The notes: generated by a model not told the origin, from the letters alone. DNA of 64,000 bases from Bacteroidota bacterium (GCA_025963715.1 JAOQAG010000051.1:124001-188000); one strand, 5' to 3'; positions 25,286 to 34,363 are shown, counted from the stretch's first letter. Translations and numbers: made by a program.

Positions 25286-27922
25286 CTATTTCAACCCTGC
25301 CAATTGCTCTTCAATTGCCTTGATCTTCGCTTCCGCATCGGCTTGTTTTTTCTTTTCATTTTCCACCATTTCCGGTTTTGCATTCACTACAAATTTTTCA
25401 TTCGCCAGCTTCATCTGCACCGATTTCAAAAAGCCTTTGTTGTAATCCAGGTCTTTTGCCAAACGCTCTTTTTCGGTTGCCACATCAATATTTTGAGCCA
25501 ATGGAACAAAAAATTCCGCATGTTTCAATACAAATGAAAACGCGCCGTCCACTTTTGCTGTCACATAATCAAAGCTGCTTAAATTACAAAGCTTGATGAT
25601 AATATCATCGTATGTTTTTACGATCTCGCCCTGGTTTACTTTTTCAAACACCTGCAGTTTTTCTTTCGGCGAAATATTTTTTTGCTTCCGGATATTGCGG
25701 ATGTTCGTGATCACTTCCATCACCACCTCAAAATGTTTGATGATCTCCGTGTTTTCCATTTTCGCTTTTGGCCATTCCGCAACAATTACGCACTCTTTTT
25801 CCGCGCGTTCTGCAATCAAATGCCAGATCTCTTCCGTAATAAACGGCATGAACGGATGCAATACTTTTAATATTTTTTCAAAGAAAGAGATCGTCGCTTC
25901 GTACGTAGTTTTATCAATTGGTAATGATTTTCCGTCCACAAATTCCGGCTTGATCATCTCTAAATACCATGCGCAGAAATCATCCCAAACCAGCTTGTAC
26001 GTGGTCATCAACGCTTCACTCATCCGGTATTTCGAATACAGATCATCAATGATCTCCAATTGCTCGTTGAATTTTGCATCCAGCCATTGCACCGAAATTT
26101 TATTCGCTTCACTTTGTTTCTGATTTGCATCGATCTCCCAGCCTTTGATCAAACGGAATGCATTCCAAACCTTGTTCGAAAAATTCCGCCCCTGCTCGCA
26201 CATGCTTTCGTCAAACGGCAAATCATTTCCGGCAGGCGAACACAACAGCATTCCCACACGCACACCATCCGCACCGTACTGGTTGATCAGGTCGATCGGA
26301 TCAGGCGAATTACCCAATGATTTACTCATTTTTCGTCCTTGCTTATCGCGAACAATTCCAGTTAAATACACATTGGTGAACGGTTTTTTGCCGCGGTATT
26401 CATAACCCGCAATGATCATCCGCGCTACCCAGAAAAATAAAATTTCCGGTGCAGTAACCAAATCATTCGTCGGATAATAATAATTAATATCCGCGCCTTC
26501 CGGATTTTTAAATCCGTCAAAAACACTGATCGGCCACAACCAGGAAGAGAACCAGGTATCCAGCACATCTTCATCCTGTTTGATTTCTTCCAATTTTATT
26601 TCAGCATTCTTCTCTTTTAATTTCAGAAGCGCTTCTTCTTTTGTTCTGCAAACAACCGTATTCCCTTTGTTATCGTACCATGCCGGAATTTGTTGTCCCC
26701 ACCACAGCTGGCGGCTAATGCACCAGTCGTGTACATTTTCCATCCAGTGTTTGTAAGTGTTCACGTATTTTTCCGGGATCAGTTTGATCTCGCCGTTCAA
26801 AACATTTTCCAATGCCGGTTTCGAGATCGTATCCATTTTCAAAAACCATTGCAAGGACAAACGCGGCTCAATCACAGCATTGGTGCGTTCGCTGTAACCA
26901 ACCTTATTTTTAATATCCTCGATCTTCACGATCTGGCCCATCTCTTCCAGGTCTTTCGCTATTTTTTTACGAACCGTAAAACGGTCCTCACCCACATAAA
27001 ACTGTGCGGCGGCGCTCATTTTACCATCCGCAGCAATCGTATCGATCACTTCCAGGTTGTGTTTTACACCCAGGTTATAATCGCTGATATCGTGCGCAGG
27101 CGTTACTTTCAGCGCCCCCGTTCCAAATTCCAGGTCAATGTAATCGTCAAAAATAATCGGTACCGACCGGTTTACCATCGGTATAATGCAGCGTTTTCCT
27201 TTCAAATGTTTGTAACGCTCATCTTCCGGATGAACGCAAACCGCAGTATCTCCCAAAATCGTTTCAGGGCGCGTTGTCGCGATAGTGATCCACTCATCGG
27301 CAGTTCCTTCAATTTTATATTTTACATAATACAATTTCGAGTTCACTTCCTTATGAATTACTTCTTCGTCCGAAACGGCCGTTAATCCCTGCGGGTCCCA
27401 GTTTACCATGCGCACTCCGCGGTAAATTTGTCCTTTATTGTATAAATCGATAAAAACATCAATAACCGCTTCGCTCAAATCATTTTCCATGGTAAAACGT
27501 GTACGGTCCCAATCGCAGGAAGCGCCTAGTTTTTCCAATTGTTTCAGGATAATGCCGCCGTATTTTTCTTTCCATTCCCAGGCGTGTTTTAAAAAATCCT
27601 CGCGGGAAAGATCCGTTTTATTAATTCCCTGTTCTTTTAATAAAGCAACCACCTTCGCTTCCGTAGCAATCGAAGCATGGTCTGTTCCCGGTACCCAGCA
27701 GGCATTTTTGCCCTGCATACGCGCCCTGCGGATCAGTACATCCTGTATGGTATTGTTAAGCATGTGGCCCATGTGCAGCACGCCTGTTACATTTGGTGGC
27801 GGGATCACAATGGTATAAGGCTCGCGCTCATCCGGCACGGACTTAAAAAATTGATGCTTTAACCAATGCGCATACCATCGGTCTTCGGTAATTTTAGGGT
27901 CGTAGGTTTTTGGAATTTCCAT
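25286..27922 (-). CDS. valS: valyl-tRNA synthetase
   Basis: 878 residues, full length. HIGH motif as VLHMGHMLNN near residue 50, followed by CWVPGTDHASIATE. The editing (CP1) domain includes TTRPETILGDTAVCVHP. KMSKS is conserved as GRKMSKSLGNSPDP. The anticodon-binding helical domain (NFSNKVWNAFRLI) and the C-terminal coiled-coil arm (EKERLAKDLDYNKGFL, ending AKIKAIEEQLAGLK) complete the enzyme. It charges tRNA-Val and edits mischarged threonine. It is divergent from the DUF1573 gene with 145 bases between starts. Confidence 0.97.
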   Translation of the reverse strand: MEIPKTYDPKITEDRWYAHWLKHQFFKSVPDEREPYTIVIPPPNVTGVLHMGHMLNNTIQDVLIRRARMQGKNACWVPGTDHASIATEAKVVALLKEQGINKTDLSREDFLKHAWEWKEKYGGIILKQLEKLGASCDWDRTRFTMENDLSEAVIDVFIDLYNKGQIYRGVRMVNWDPQGLTAVSDEEVIHKEVNSKLYYVKYKIEGTADEWITIATTRPETILGDTAVCVHPEDERYKHLKGKRCIIPMVNRSVPIIFDDYIDLEFGTGALKVTPAHDISDYNLGVKHNLEVIDTIAADGKMSAAAQFYVGEDRFTVRKKIAKDLEEMGQIVKIEDIKNKVGYSERTNAVIEPRLSLQWFLKMDTISKPALENVLNGEIKLIPEKYVNTYKHWMENVHDWCISRQLWWGQQIPAWYDNKGNTVVCRTKEEALLKLKEKNAEIKLEEIKQDEDVLDTWFSSWLWPISVFDGFKNPEGADINYYYPTNDLVTAPEILFFWVARMIIAGYEYRGKKPFTNVYLTGIVRDKQGRKMSKSLGNSPDPIDLINQYGADGVRVGMLLCSPAGNDLPFDESMCEQGRNFSNKVWNAFRLIKGWEIDANQKQSEANKISVQWLDAKFNEQLEIIDDLYSKYRMSEALMTTYKLVWDDFCAWYLEMIKPEFVDGKSLPIDKTTYEATISFFEKILKVLHPFMPFITEEIWHLIAERAEKECVIVAEWPKAKMENTEIIKHFEVVMEVITNIRNIRKQKNISPKEKLQVFEKVNQGEIVKTYDDIIIKLCNLSSFDYVTAKVDGAFSFVLKHAEFFVPLAQNIDVATEKERLAKDLDYNKGFLKSVQMKLANEKFVVNAKPEMVENEKKKQADAEAKIKAIEEQLAGLK

Positions 27923-28067
27923 AATAATTTACTTACTTCGTTTGCTCTAATAATAAAGAGGTACAAAGCTACTAAAAAATAAAAACCGATTTTTCTATTT
28001 TTATTAATTATGGCACGATTATCGCTAAAATTTTGACAGAATTAATCGGAATTAAATTCTACACATT

Positions 28068-28550
28068 ATGAAAAAAGCATTCCTTACTTTTAACATCATT
28101 TGCTTAACATGTTTTGCAGCAAACGCACAAACTACGCCAGCTGCAGCTCCGGCAGCAGCACAAACCAGTCTTGCTGAAATGACGTTTGAAACAGATGTAC
28201 ACGATTTTGGATCCATTGATTATGCCGGAAACGGAACCTATGAATTCAAATTTAAAAATACCGGTAAAGAACCCCTGATCATTTCCGATGCAAAAGGATC
28301 TTGCGGTTGTACAGTGCCAACATATCCTAAAAACATTCCGATCAAACCGGGCGAATCACAAGTGATTAAAGTAACGTACGACACGAAACGTGCAGGTAAT
28401 TTTACAAAAACAGTGACCATTCACTCCAATGCAAAAACGGGTGAAAAAGTAATTACTATAAAAGGACATGTGGAAGCAGCACCAACAGAAGAAGCTTTCC
28501 CGACCAATGGGAAAAAAGATGACGGCGCTACACCGTTCGAGAAACATTAA
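28068..28550 (+). CDS. exported DUF1573 protein, copy 1
   Basis: 160 residues. Signal peptide 1-21 (FAANAQ), an Ala/Pro/Thr linker, then a DUF1573 (MSP/ASPM-like Ig) domain: VHDFGSIDYAGNGTYEFKFK, then NTGKEPLIISDAKGSCGCTV, PGESQVIKVTYDTKRAGNF, VITIKGHV. The CGC cysteine pair is typical of the family. Function is unknown; the Ig-like fold suggests an extracytoplasmic structural or binding role. The second copy lies 47 bases downstream (28598) and is about half identical by eye, so it is a tandem duplication. Confidence 0.85.
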   Translation: MKKAFLTFNIICLTCFAANAQTTPAAAPAAAQTSLAEMTFETDVHDFGSIDYAGNGTYEFKFKNTGKEPLIISDAKGSCGCTVPTYPKNIPIKPGESQVIKVTYDTKRAGNFTKTVTIHSNAKTGEKVITIKGHVEAAPTEEAFPTNGKKDDGATPFEKH

Positions 28551-28597
28551 AAATAACTGGAACCTTAAATTAATAACTAAAAACCAAATCTAAAACA

Positions 28598-29056
28598 ATG
28601 AAAAAAGCAATCTTATCAATCGGATTATTTGTTTGTGTTGCTGTAGGTGCAAATGCACAGGAAACTACAACTCCGAACCCGGTAAATCCAAACGCTCCTA
28701 AATTCAAATTTGAAACGGAAGTAGTAGATTACGGAACGATCGAACACAATGCAGATGGTAACCGTGAATTCAAATTCACAAACACTGGTAAAGAACCTTT
28801 AATTATTTCTAATGCTGTTGGATCTTGCGGATGTACAACTCCACAATGGCCAAAAGAACCAATCAAACCGGGTGCTAGCGGAGTTATCAAAGTTCACTAC
28901 GCAACTGACCGTGTTGGTGCTTTCGAAAAAACTGTTACGTTAACTTCTAACGCTGACACTCCTTCAAAAGTGATCAAAATCAAAGGCGTTGTTAAACCAG
29001 ATCCAACTCCTGCAACTGATGCACCGGCAACTCCGGCACCAGCTGAAAAACACTAA
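28598..29056 (+). CDS. exported DUF1573 protein, copy 2
   Basis: 152 residues. Signal peptide 1-20 (VGANAQ) and a DUF1573 domain paralogous to the preceding gene (VVDYGTIEHNADGNREFKFT, then NTGKEPLIISNAVGSCGCTT, PGASGVIKVHYATDRVGAF), ending in a Pro/Ala-rich tail (ATDAPATPAPAEKH). Codon use is notably regular (AAC, GGT, CGT preferred), unlike copy 1, which hints at higher expression. The two genes probably form one transcript closed by a hairpin at 29084. Confidence 0.85.
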   Translation: MKKAILSIGLFVCVAVGANAQETTTPNPVNPNAPKFKFETEVVDYGTIEHNADGNREFKFTNTGKEPLIISNAVGSCGCTTPQWPKEPIKPGASGVIKVHYATDRVGAFEKTVTLTSNADTPSKVIKIKGVVKPDPTPATDAPATPAPAEKH

Positions 29057-29083
29057 TTTGTTTATACTATTAGTATCTCACAG

Positions 29084-29113
29084 ATCCTCCGGTAACCCGG
29101 GGGATTTGTTGTT
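29084..29113 (+). terminator. hairpin after the DUF1573 pair
   Basis: AGATCCTCCGG pairs imperfectly with CCGGGGGATTT around TAAC, with a short T-containing tail, 27 bases after the stop. Confidence 0.5.
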
Positions 29114-29174
29114 TTAACCCCGTCTTTCTACAGGAATTTTGCTGAAAAATCTTCTCTGTTTCAGTGCTAAATGC

Positions 29175-29182
29175 TACCTTTG
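29175..29182 (+). promoter_or_regulatory. -7 box of the aminotransferase gene
   Basis: TACCTTTG matches TAnnTTTG exactly. A transcript starting ~7 bases later would exclude the in-frame ATG at 29171 and support the start at 29207. No TTTG stands at -33. Confidence 0.5.
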
Positions 29183-29206
29183 GCAACCAAATTTAAAACA
29201 CGCTCC

Positions 29207-30406
29207 ATGCCAAAAGTATCTGTTAAAGGCGAAACCATGCCTGCATCGCCTATCCGTAAACTGGTTCCATTTGCGGAAGCAGCAAAAAAATTAGGACGTA
29301 AAATTTACCATTTGAATATCGGGCAACCGGATATTGAAACACCTGAAAGTTTGTTGAATGCTGTTAAAAATGCAGATATAAAAGTACTGGAGTATTCACA
29401 TTCGGCCGGGATCGAATCCTACCGCAAAAAACTGGCGGGCTATTACGGTGGTTTTAACATCAACATTGATTACAACGATATCATTATCACCACAGGCGGT
29501 TCGGAAGCGATCGAGATTGCAATGATGACCTGCTTTAATCCCGGTGATGAGATCATTATCCCGGAGCCTTTTTACGCCAATTACAATGGCTTTTCCTGCG
29601 CTGCAGATGTGAAAGTGGTACCCGTAAAATCCTACATCGAAACAGGATTTGCATTGCCACCGATTGCTGAATTTGAAAAGCACATTACACCAAAAACAAA
29701 AGGGATCATGATCTGTAATCCCGGAAACCCAACCGGGTATTTATATTCAAGAGAAGAGCTGGAATCATTAAAACAGCTGGTCTTAAAATACGACCTGTTT
29801 TTATTATCGGATGAAGTATACCGGGAGTTTTGCTACGATGGAAAAGAATATGTTTCCGTGATGCATTTGGAAGGGCTTGAAAACAATGTGGTATTGCTGG
29901 ATTCCATTTCTAAAAGATACAGTGCCTGCGGTGCGCGCATTGGTGCATTGATCTCGAAAAATAAAGAGATCATGGCGGCGGCGATGAAATTCGCACAAGC
30001 GCGGTTAAGCCCGCCAACATTCGGACAAATAGGTGCGGAAGCGGCACTGGAAACTCCGAAATCCTATTTTGATAAAGTGCAGAAAGAATATGTAGAGCGC
30101 AGGGATTTTATCGTTGAAGCATTGAATAAAATGGAAGGCGTATTTTGTCCGAAGCCAAGCGGTGCATTTTATTGCATTGCACGTTTACCGATCGATAACG
30201 CCGATAAATTCTGCCAGTGGTTGCTGGAATCGTTTGAACACAATGGAGAAACCGTAATGCTGGCGCCCGCTACCGGGTTTTATTCCACGCCGGGCGCCGG
30301 GATCAATGAAGTACGTTTAGCGTATGTGCTCAACAAAGAGTCGTTGAAAAATGCAATGATCTGTTTGGATGAAGCATTAAAAGTATATTCGGGAAGGGTA
30401 ATATAA
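29207..30406 (+). CDS. PLP-dependent class I/II aminotransferase (aspartate aminotransferase-like)
   Basis: 399 residues, fold type I. IYHLNIGQPDIETPESLL opens the substrate-binding region. TTGGSEAIEIAMMTCFNPG is the PLP phosphate loop, ICNPGNPTGYLYS and LLSDEVYREF give the Asn and Asp contacts, and DSISKRYSACGARIGAL contains the Schiff-base lysine. Subgroup I-gamma features (GQPD, SDEVYREF) suggest an aspartate or aromatic aminotransferase, but substrate is not settled. The start at 29207 (MPKVSVKGETMPASP) is supported by the -7 box just upstream. It is monocistronic with a strong terminator. Confidence 0.9.
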   Translation: MPKVSVKGETMPASPIRKLVPFAEAAKKLGRKIYHLNIGQPDIETPESLLNAVKNADIKVLEYSHSAGIESYRKKLAGYYGGFNINIDYNDIIITTGGSEAIEIAMMTCFNPGDEIIIPEPFYANYNGFSCAADVKVVPVKSYIETGFALPPIAEFEKHITPKTKGIMICNPGNPTGYLYSREELESLKQLVLKYDLFLLSDEVYREFCYDGKEYVSVMHLEGLENNVVLLDSISKRYSACGARIGALISKNKEIMAAAMKFAQARLSPPTFGQIGAEAALETPKSYFDKVQKEYVERRDFIVEALNKMEGVFCPKPSGAFYCIARLPIDNADKFCQWLLESFEHNGETVMLAPATGFYSTPGAGINEVRLAYVLNKESLKNAMICLDEALKVYSGRVI

Positions 30407-30425
30407 ACTCAGAGAAAATTTACAA

Positions 30426-30478
30426 AAAATCGTTATTGATAAGGATGCAATTCCCAATCAATAACGATTTTTTATTTT
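30426..30478 (+). terminator. terminator of the aminotransferase gene
   Basis: AAAATCGTTATTGAT (30426-30440) pairs with ATCAATAACGATTTT (30457-30471), followed by TTTATTTTA, 20 bases after the stop. Confidence 0.88.
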
Positions 30479-30494
30479 ACTAAATTTTATTTGG

Positions 30495-30667
30495 TGTTGT
30501 TGCAGGAAAATGTTTTTTTACAATATTCACAAATAATACTGTCATCCCGGGCCCCGACCCGGGATCTCATGAATGGTAGCAGTATATAATTGGCAGATCC
30601 CGGGTCAAGCCCGGGATGACAACTCAGGAAAGTATTTTTGTTTCCATAATAACATTGTCTACAACAG
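30495..30667. repeat. ATCCCGGG-family composite palindrome, complete copy
   Basis: Two hairpins in inverted orientation (GTCATCCCGGGCCCCGACCC near 30541 and GATCCCGGGTCAAGCCCGGG near 30597) are joined by ~25 bases (GAATGGTAGCAGTATATAATTGG). The outer flanks TGTTGCAG and CTACAACA are also inverted, giving a MITE-like element of ~170 bases. It ends 14 bases from the stop of the response regulator gene and, with the terminator, fills the 30407-30680 gap. Confidence 0.8.
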
Positions 30668-30680
30668 GACCTTTTATATC

Positions 30681-31094
30681 TTATGACGCTACACTTTTTT
30701 GCTCTTCCGCATTTTCATTTTCTTCTACTTCCAGCAAAGCATTTACAAGATCGATCAGGGCATTCATTTCAAAAGGCTTTGTTAAAATAGCATTTGCCCT
30801 TACGGTGCTTGCCTGCAACACGTCTTTGTCCATGCCTGTTACCAGGATCACCGGCGTTTCTGAAATGTTTTTATGATCTTTCACATAATCCAGGATGTCG
30901 AGCCCGCCGCTAAAAGGCAGCATCACATCAGAGATTACCAGGTTTATTTTTTCGGTATCCAATACCAGCAGCGAGCTTTTCAAATCGCTGGTAATGATCA
31001 CATGGTAACCTTCATCTTTTAAAGATCTGGCAACCATTCCGGAGATAAAATCTTCATCTTCGATAACTAAAATTGTGCGTGAGTAATCTTCCAT
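30681..31094 (-). CDS. single-domain CheY-like response regulator
   Basis: 137 residues consisting of one receiver domain: ILVIEDEDFISG with the acidic pocket, LVISDVMLPFSGGLDILDYV with the phosphoacceptor Asp near 54, PVILVTGMDKD and ILTKPFEMNALIDLV with the conserved Thr and Lys. There is no output domain; the tail is acidic (EVEENENAEEQKSVAS). Such proteins relay phosphate or act by protein contact. No histidine kinase is adjacent, so it is an orphan; the nearest kinase (40789) has its own LytTR partner. Confidence 0.88.
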   Translation of the reverse strand: MEDYSRTILVIEDEDFISGMVARSLKDEGYHVIITSDLKSSLLVLDTEKINLVISDVMLPFSGGLDILDYVKDHKNISETPVILVTGMDKDVLQASTVRANAILTKPFEMNALIDLVNALLEVEENENAEEQKSVAS

Positions 31095-31289
31095 TTTTTT
31101 ATGTGTTTAGAGGTTTGGTTTTTTAATTTTATTTTTATGTAAAAACTTCGTGCCAGGTCAATTTTTATTTCTTTCTGCTTGTAATTCAGTGAATTATGAA
31201 TTTACTGCCAAATTCCCCACATTGAATACCGGCTTTGTTTTTTCCGATAAAATTGATAAATTAGCAATCCTAAAAAATCGGGGCGGGGA

Positions 31290-32319
31290 ATGTTTAAAAG
31301 TGCTACTCTCTCTATAACAGGCATCAGCCGTTATAGCTTTTTATTATTCTTTATTTTTACGATGCTTTCACAGCGTGGATTGGCCGGTCCCGGCGATACC
31401 GTAGCGGCATCCAATACCCCTTGTAACACTGGTAAAGCAAAAAAGCCTGGTGCAAAGCATGAGCCGGGAACAGCTCAATGCACTCATCGATTTTTTAATG
31501 GAAATGGATACCATTCCGGCGGATCTTGCAAAGGAGATAGAAATTGCTTCTGCACATTTTAAAAGCCTGGATAATGAAGCGGCAGTAGTTGTAACGACTA
31601 CCGGATCAGCTTTTCCGGCTGCCGACTTGTATGCCTGCTGGGAAATAAATAATCTTTTTCCTGAAAAAGACATGCTGAAATTAAAAGGCGATACGTCTGT
31701 ATGCCTTACGTTGAATGGCGGAGCGCGTGGCGAGTATGTGCATCCGTTCAACGGGCCGGTTACTTCTAATTTTGGCTGGCGCGATAGTACCAAACACAAC
31801 GGGATTGACATTGATTTGAATAAAGGCGATAAAGTAGGAGCGGCTTTCGATGGAATGGTGCGGGTGGCAAAAAATTACGGTGGTTTTGGAAATGTGGTGA
31901 TCATCCGGCATTACAACGGTTTGGAAACAGTGTATGCGCATCTTTCAAAAATAAAAGTAAAACCGGGGCAGGTAGTAAAAGCGGGACAGATCATTGGATT
32001 GGGCGGTAGTACGGGACATTCAACCGGTTCGCATTTACATTTTGAAGTGCGTTTTAAAGGAGTGCCGATGAACCCACGCTATTTAATTTCTTTTTCGGAT
32101 CAGAAATTATTATGTACGGAACTAATCATTAAGCAAACAAAATGGGGGATTGCAGCGTATCCGAAGAATACAAAATTTTATACAATTGAAAAAGGAGATA
32201 CGATCTTCGAGATCGCGAAGCGGTTTGGCACTACAACCGCTTCAATAAAACAAATAAACGGATTTAGTAGCGGGAGGATCCGTTTAAAAGTCGGGCAGCA
32301 AATTACGGTGATGCAATAG
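31290..32319 (+). pseudogene. frameshifted secreted M23 peptidase with LysM domain
   Basis: The signal peptide region (31290-31440, LLFFIFTMLSQRGLAGPGD) is in one frame, and the rest (from about 31405, first in-frame start GTG 31450) is shifted by +1. The join falls at AAAAAA (31439-31444); removing one A gives a continuous reading GKAKSLVQSMSREQLNALID. The downstream part is intact: M23/LytM endopeptidase (SNFGWRDSTKHNGIDIDLNK, GLETVYAHLSKI, STGSHLHFEVRF) followed by LysM (YTIEKGDTIFEIAKRFGTT). It is a paralogue of 36886-37821. It could be a real mutation, programmed slippage or a sequencing error; I cannot tell which. Confidence 0.75.
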
Positions 32320-32325
32320 CCGTAT

Positions 32326-32505
32326 TCAATCAACTGTGTTGGTATTCAGCTTATTGAGGCACCTCATAAATGCATCTCTCATTCCTTCGTACTGCGATTC
32401 CCTTCCGTAATTGTTTTGATCTCGTGCTTGTTTCATTGATTCGTTAATGTGGGCGATTTGTTGATTCAGCCAATGCACCATTTCTTGTAGTTGTTCGGGT
32501 TTCAT
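32326..32505 (-). CDS. small helical protein, 59 residues
   Basis: An ATG at 32505 opens a 59-residue frame reading KPEQLQEMVHWLNQQIAHIN, then ESMKQARDQNNYGRESQYEG, then MRDAFMRCLNKL. It is amphipathic and Gln/Asn/Met-rich, probably a helical hairpin. Real coding is suggested by the sensible composition and by the frame filling most of the gap between two + strand genes. I recognise no family. Confidence 0.6.
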   Translation of the reverse strand: MKPEQLQEMVHWLNQQIAHINESMKQARDQNNYGRESQYEGMRDAFMRCLNKLNTNTVD

Positions 32506-32619
32506 GGGAATGTAGTTTGGGGTTCAGCTACTTAGTACGCGAGTGTTTATAAATAAGTTTCGCTATCTCCGGCCAAAGGAAGCTTTTTTTGGATATTTGC
32601 ACTGAAAAATAATCGGAGT

Positions 32620-33264
32620 ATGAAGTTCCAGATTTTTGTTGATCGATTGAAAACACGTCTTGGACGGAAATTACCGGGGGAAGATGTGCAATTTTTGATG
32701 GCTCCCATCGCGCGGCAGCGCATCCGCGAAATTCCTCCTGAAGATTATCATCCTCGGAAAAGTGCTGTGCTTATTCTTTTATTTCCCGCTGGCGAAAGTA
32801 TCCGGCTGGTATTGATCGAGCGCCCGGTGTACGAAGGTGTGCATAGCGGCCAGGTGGCGTTCCCGGGTGGAAAATACGAGGAAACCGATGTGGATCTGCA
32901 GCAAACCGCTTTGCGCGAAACCTTTGAAGAAGTGGGCGTTCCGGCCAGCAACATTGTGGTGATCGGCAAACTGAGCGATCTGTATATCAATCCCAGCAAT
33001 TTTTTGGTGAGTCCGTATATTGGCTACAGCACTAGAATACCTGATTTTGTGGCAGATCTACGCGAAGTAAAAAGCATCATCACCACCGATCTGTTTGAGC
33101 TGAGCGCCGAATCCATTAAAGGCATCAAGACGATCACACACAGCAGTGGTTTTAAAATAAAAACCCCCTATTATGAAATAGGGGGTTTAACTGTATGGGG
33201 TGCAACGGCAATGATGATCAGCGAACTGAATGCTGTTGTAAAAGAAGTATTGCTTATTTCTTAG
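32620..33264 (+). CDS. NUDIX hydrolase, CoA pyrophosphatase-like (NudL group)
   Basis: 214 residues. The NUDIX box is intact in GGKYEETDVDLQQTALRETF followed by EEVG. It is preceded by HSGQVAFPGGK and the upstream KSAVLILLFPAGESIRLVLI. RQRIREIPPEDYHPRKSAV and the C-terminal YYEIGGLTVWGATAMMISEL are typical of the CoA-diphosphatase (YeaB/NudL) group, which cleaves CoA or related nucleotides. The 3' end carries a 12-bp hairpin in the coding sequence and is duplicated in tandem downstream. Confidence 0.87.
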   Translation: MKFQIFVDRLKTRLGRKLPGEDVQFLMAPIARQRIREIPPEDYHPRKSAVLILLFPAGESIRLVLIERPVYEGVHSGQVAFPGGKYEETDVDLQQTALRETFEEVGVPASNIVVIGKLSDLYINPSNFLVSPYIGYSTRIPDFVADLREVKSIITTDLFELSAESIKGIKTITHSSGFKIKTPYYEIGGLTVWGATAMMISELNAVVKEVLLIS

Positions 33265-33435
33265 CGCAATCGGCCATGATGTTATCATAGCATGATAACA
33301 TAAAAACCCCCTATTGTGAAATAGAAGGTTTAATTGTATGGAGCGCTGCAATGATGGAATCAGCGAACTGAATGTTGTTGTAAAAGAAGTATTGCTTATT
33401 TCTTAGCGAAATCGGCCATGATGTTATCATAGCAT
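33157..33435. repeat. tandem duplication across the ends of two convergent genes
   Basis: Copy 1 (33157-33293) and copy 2 (33300-33435) are about 90% identical with a 142-143-base offset. Copy 1 holds the true end of the NUDIX gene and a relic of the next gene's end; copy 2 holds a decayed NUDIX end and the true end of the next gene. The junction forms a perfect hairpin (ATGTTATCAT / ATGATAACAT, 33279-33301). Confidence 0.9.
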
Positions 33436-34184
33436 AAATAGTAACTTCCCTTGCCGAGTGTTTGAATGCTAAGATCGTCGCCATAACCGCGCTTCACTAC
33501 ATTTCCATAAGAGTCGTATACTTCGTACAATGTTTCGCCCGAAAATTTAATATCGGCTTTGTCCTTCGACATGGCATAAGTAGGCTGTGGTACAGTTGAA
33601 ACAAACGTTACATTATCGGATGTTTTAGCAGCTCCGGAAAATCCAACCTGCTTTACGCGGAATTTGTTTTCGCCCGAATGTGCAGTGGTTTGGAACGTGT
33701 ATGAGTTGTTATCCATTTTTCCGCCGCCTTGTACTTCACCCACCGGGATCCATTTATTCCAGCGAAATTGCTCCACTACGTATGGCAATGAGCCCATTTC
33801 ATTTTTAGTGGACCAGTTCAGCAAACCGTTTTTATCGATGTTGATGTTTACTACTTCGAAGGTTGCTCTTGGTTTTAATGCTTCCGGGTTCAATACTTTA
33901 GGGCTGCAATCGTCTTTGTGTTTGATCTCCACAATTACCGGCGTTCCCGGCAGGATCTGGTAAGCGGAAAAATCGATCTCGAATGCGCTTGAATTTACCT
34001 CGTCGGTGGTGGTTTTACCATTGATGGTTACCTCGTACGTGCAAAAACCTACACCGTTGCCGGCATAACCATTTTGGATGTACAGGTTTTTATCCTGGTA
34101 TTTGCCTTCTACAACAATAACTCCTGCAAATGAAGAGCTGATTGCGGCGGTAATGAGTGTTAAAGATGTGAGTAGTGTTTTCAT
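33396..34184 (-). CDS. secreted protein of unknown function
   Basis: 262 residues. Signal peptide 1-20 (ITAAISSSFAG). The body is beta-rich: VVEGKYQDKNLYIQNGYAGN, then CTYEVTINGKTT, VNINIDKNGLLNWSTKNEMG (a pattern common in Bacteroidota secreted proteins that end in T9SS-type strands), PYVVEQFRWNKWIPVGEV. The C-terminus (YEVYDSYGNVVKRGYGDDLS, then GSYYLCYDNIMADF) resembles a degenerate sorting-type domain without the canonical lysines. I cannot assign a function. Its last codons lie in the tandem duplication. Confidence 0.65.
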   Translation of the reverse strand: MKTLLTSLTLITAAISSSFAGVIVVEGKYQDKNLYIQNGYAGNGVGFCTYEVTINGKTTTDEVNSSAFEIDFSAYQILPGTPVIVEIKHKDDCSPKVLNPEALKPRATFEVVNINIDKNGLLNWSTKNEMGSLPYVVEQFRWNKWIPVGEVQGGGKMDNNSYTFQTTAHSGENKFRVKQVGFSGAAKTSDNVTFVSTVPQPTYAMSKDKADIKFSGETLYEVYDSYGNVVKRGYGDDLSIQTLGKGSYYLCYDNIMADFAKK

Positions 34185-34363
34185 TATTCCCCTTTCTGAA
34201 ATTTTTATTCGTCTACAAATATATAAAATTAATCGATTAAAAAAGCAAATTTATCGTAATGTTTATTTGAAATAATCGTTAAATTTTTGCTATTGTCCTC
34301 AAAATTAGTAGGTTACAGAAAAGTAGTTTGTCTGTAGCCTGGCTTTAAATCCCTGAATTTGGT

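Noticed and set aside
26690..27385. 231-codon + strand frame inside valS
   Set aside because: It lies antisense to conserved valyl-tRNA synthetase sequence and has the Phe/His/Arg-rich look of antisense frames.
31439..31446. Programmed -1 frameshift at AAAAAAG
   Set aside because: The heptamer resembles the dnaX slippery site, but the required shift here is +1 (or -2), so a dnaX-type -1 shift does not restore the frame. An indel or transcriptional slippage fits better.
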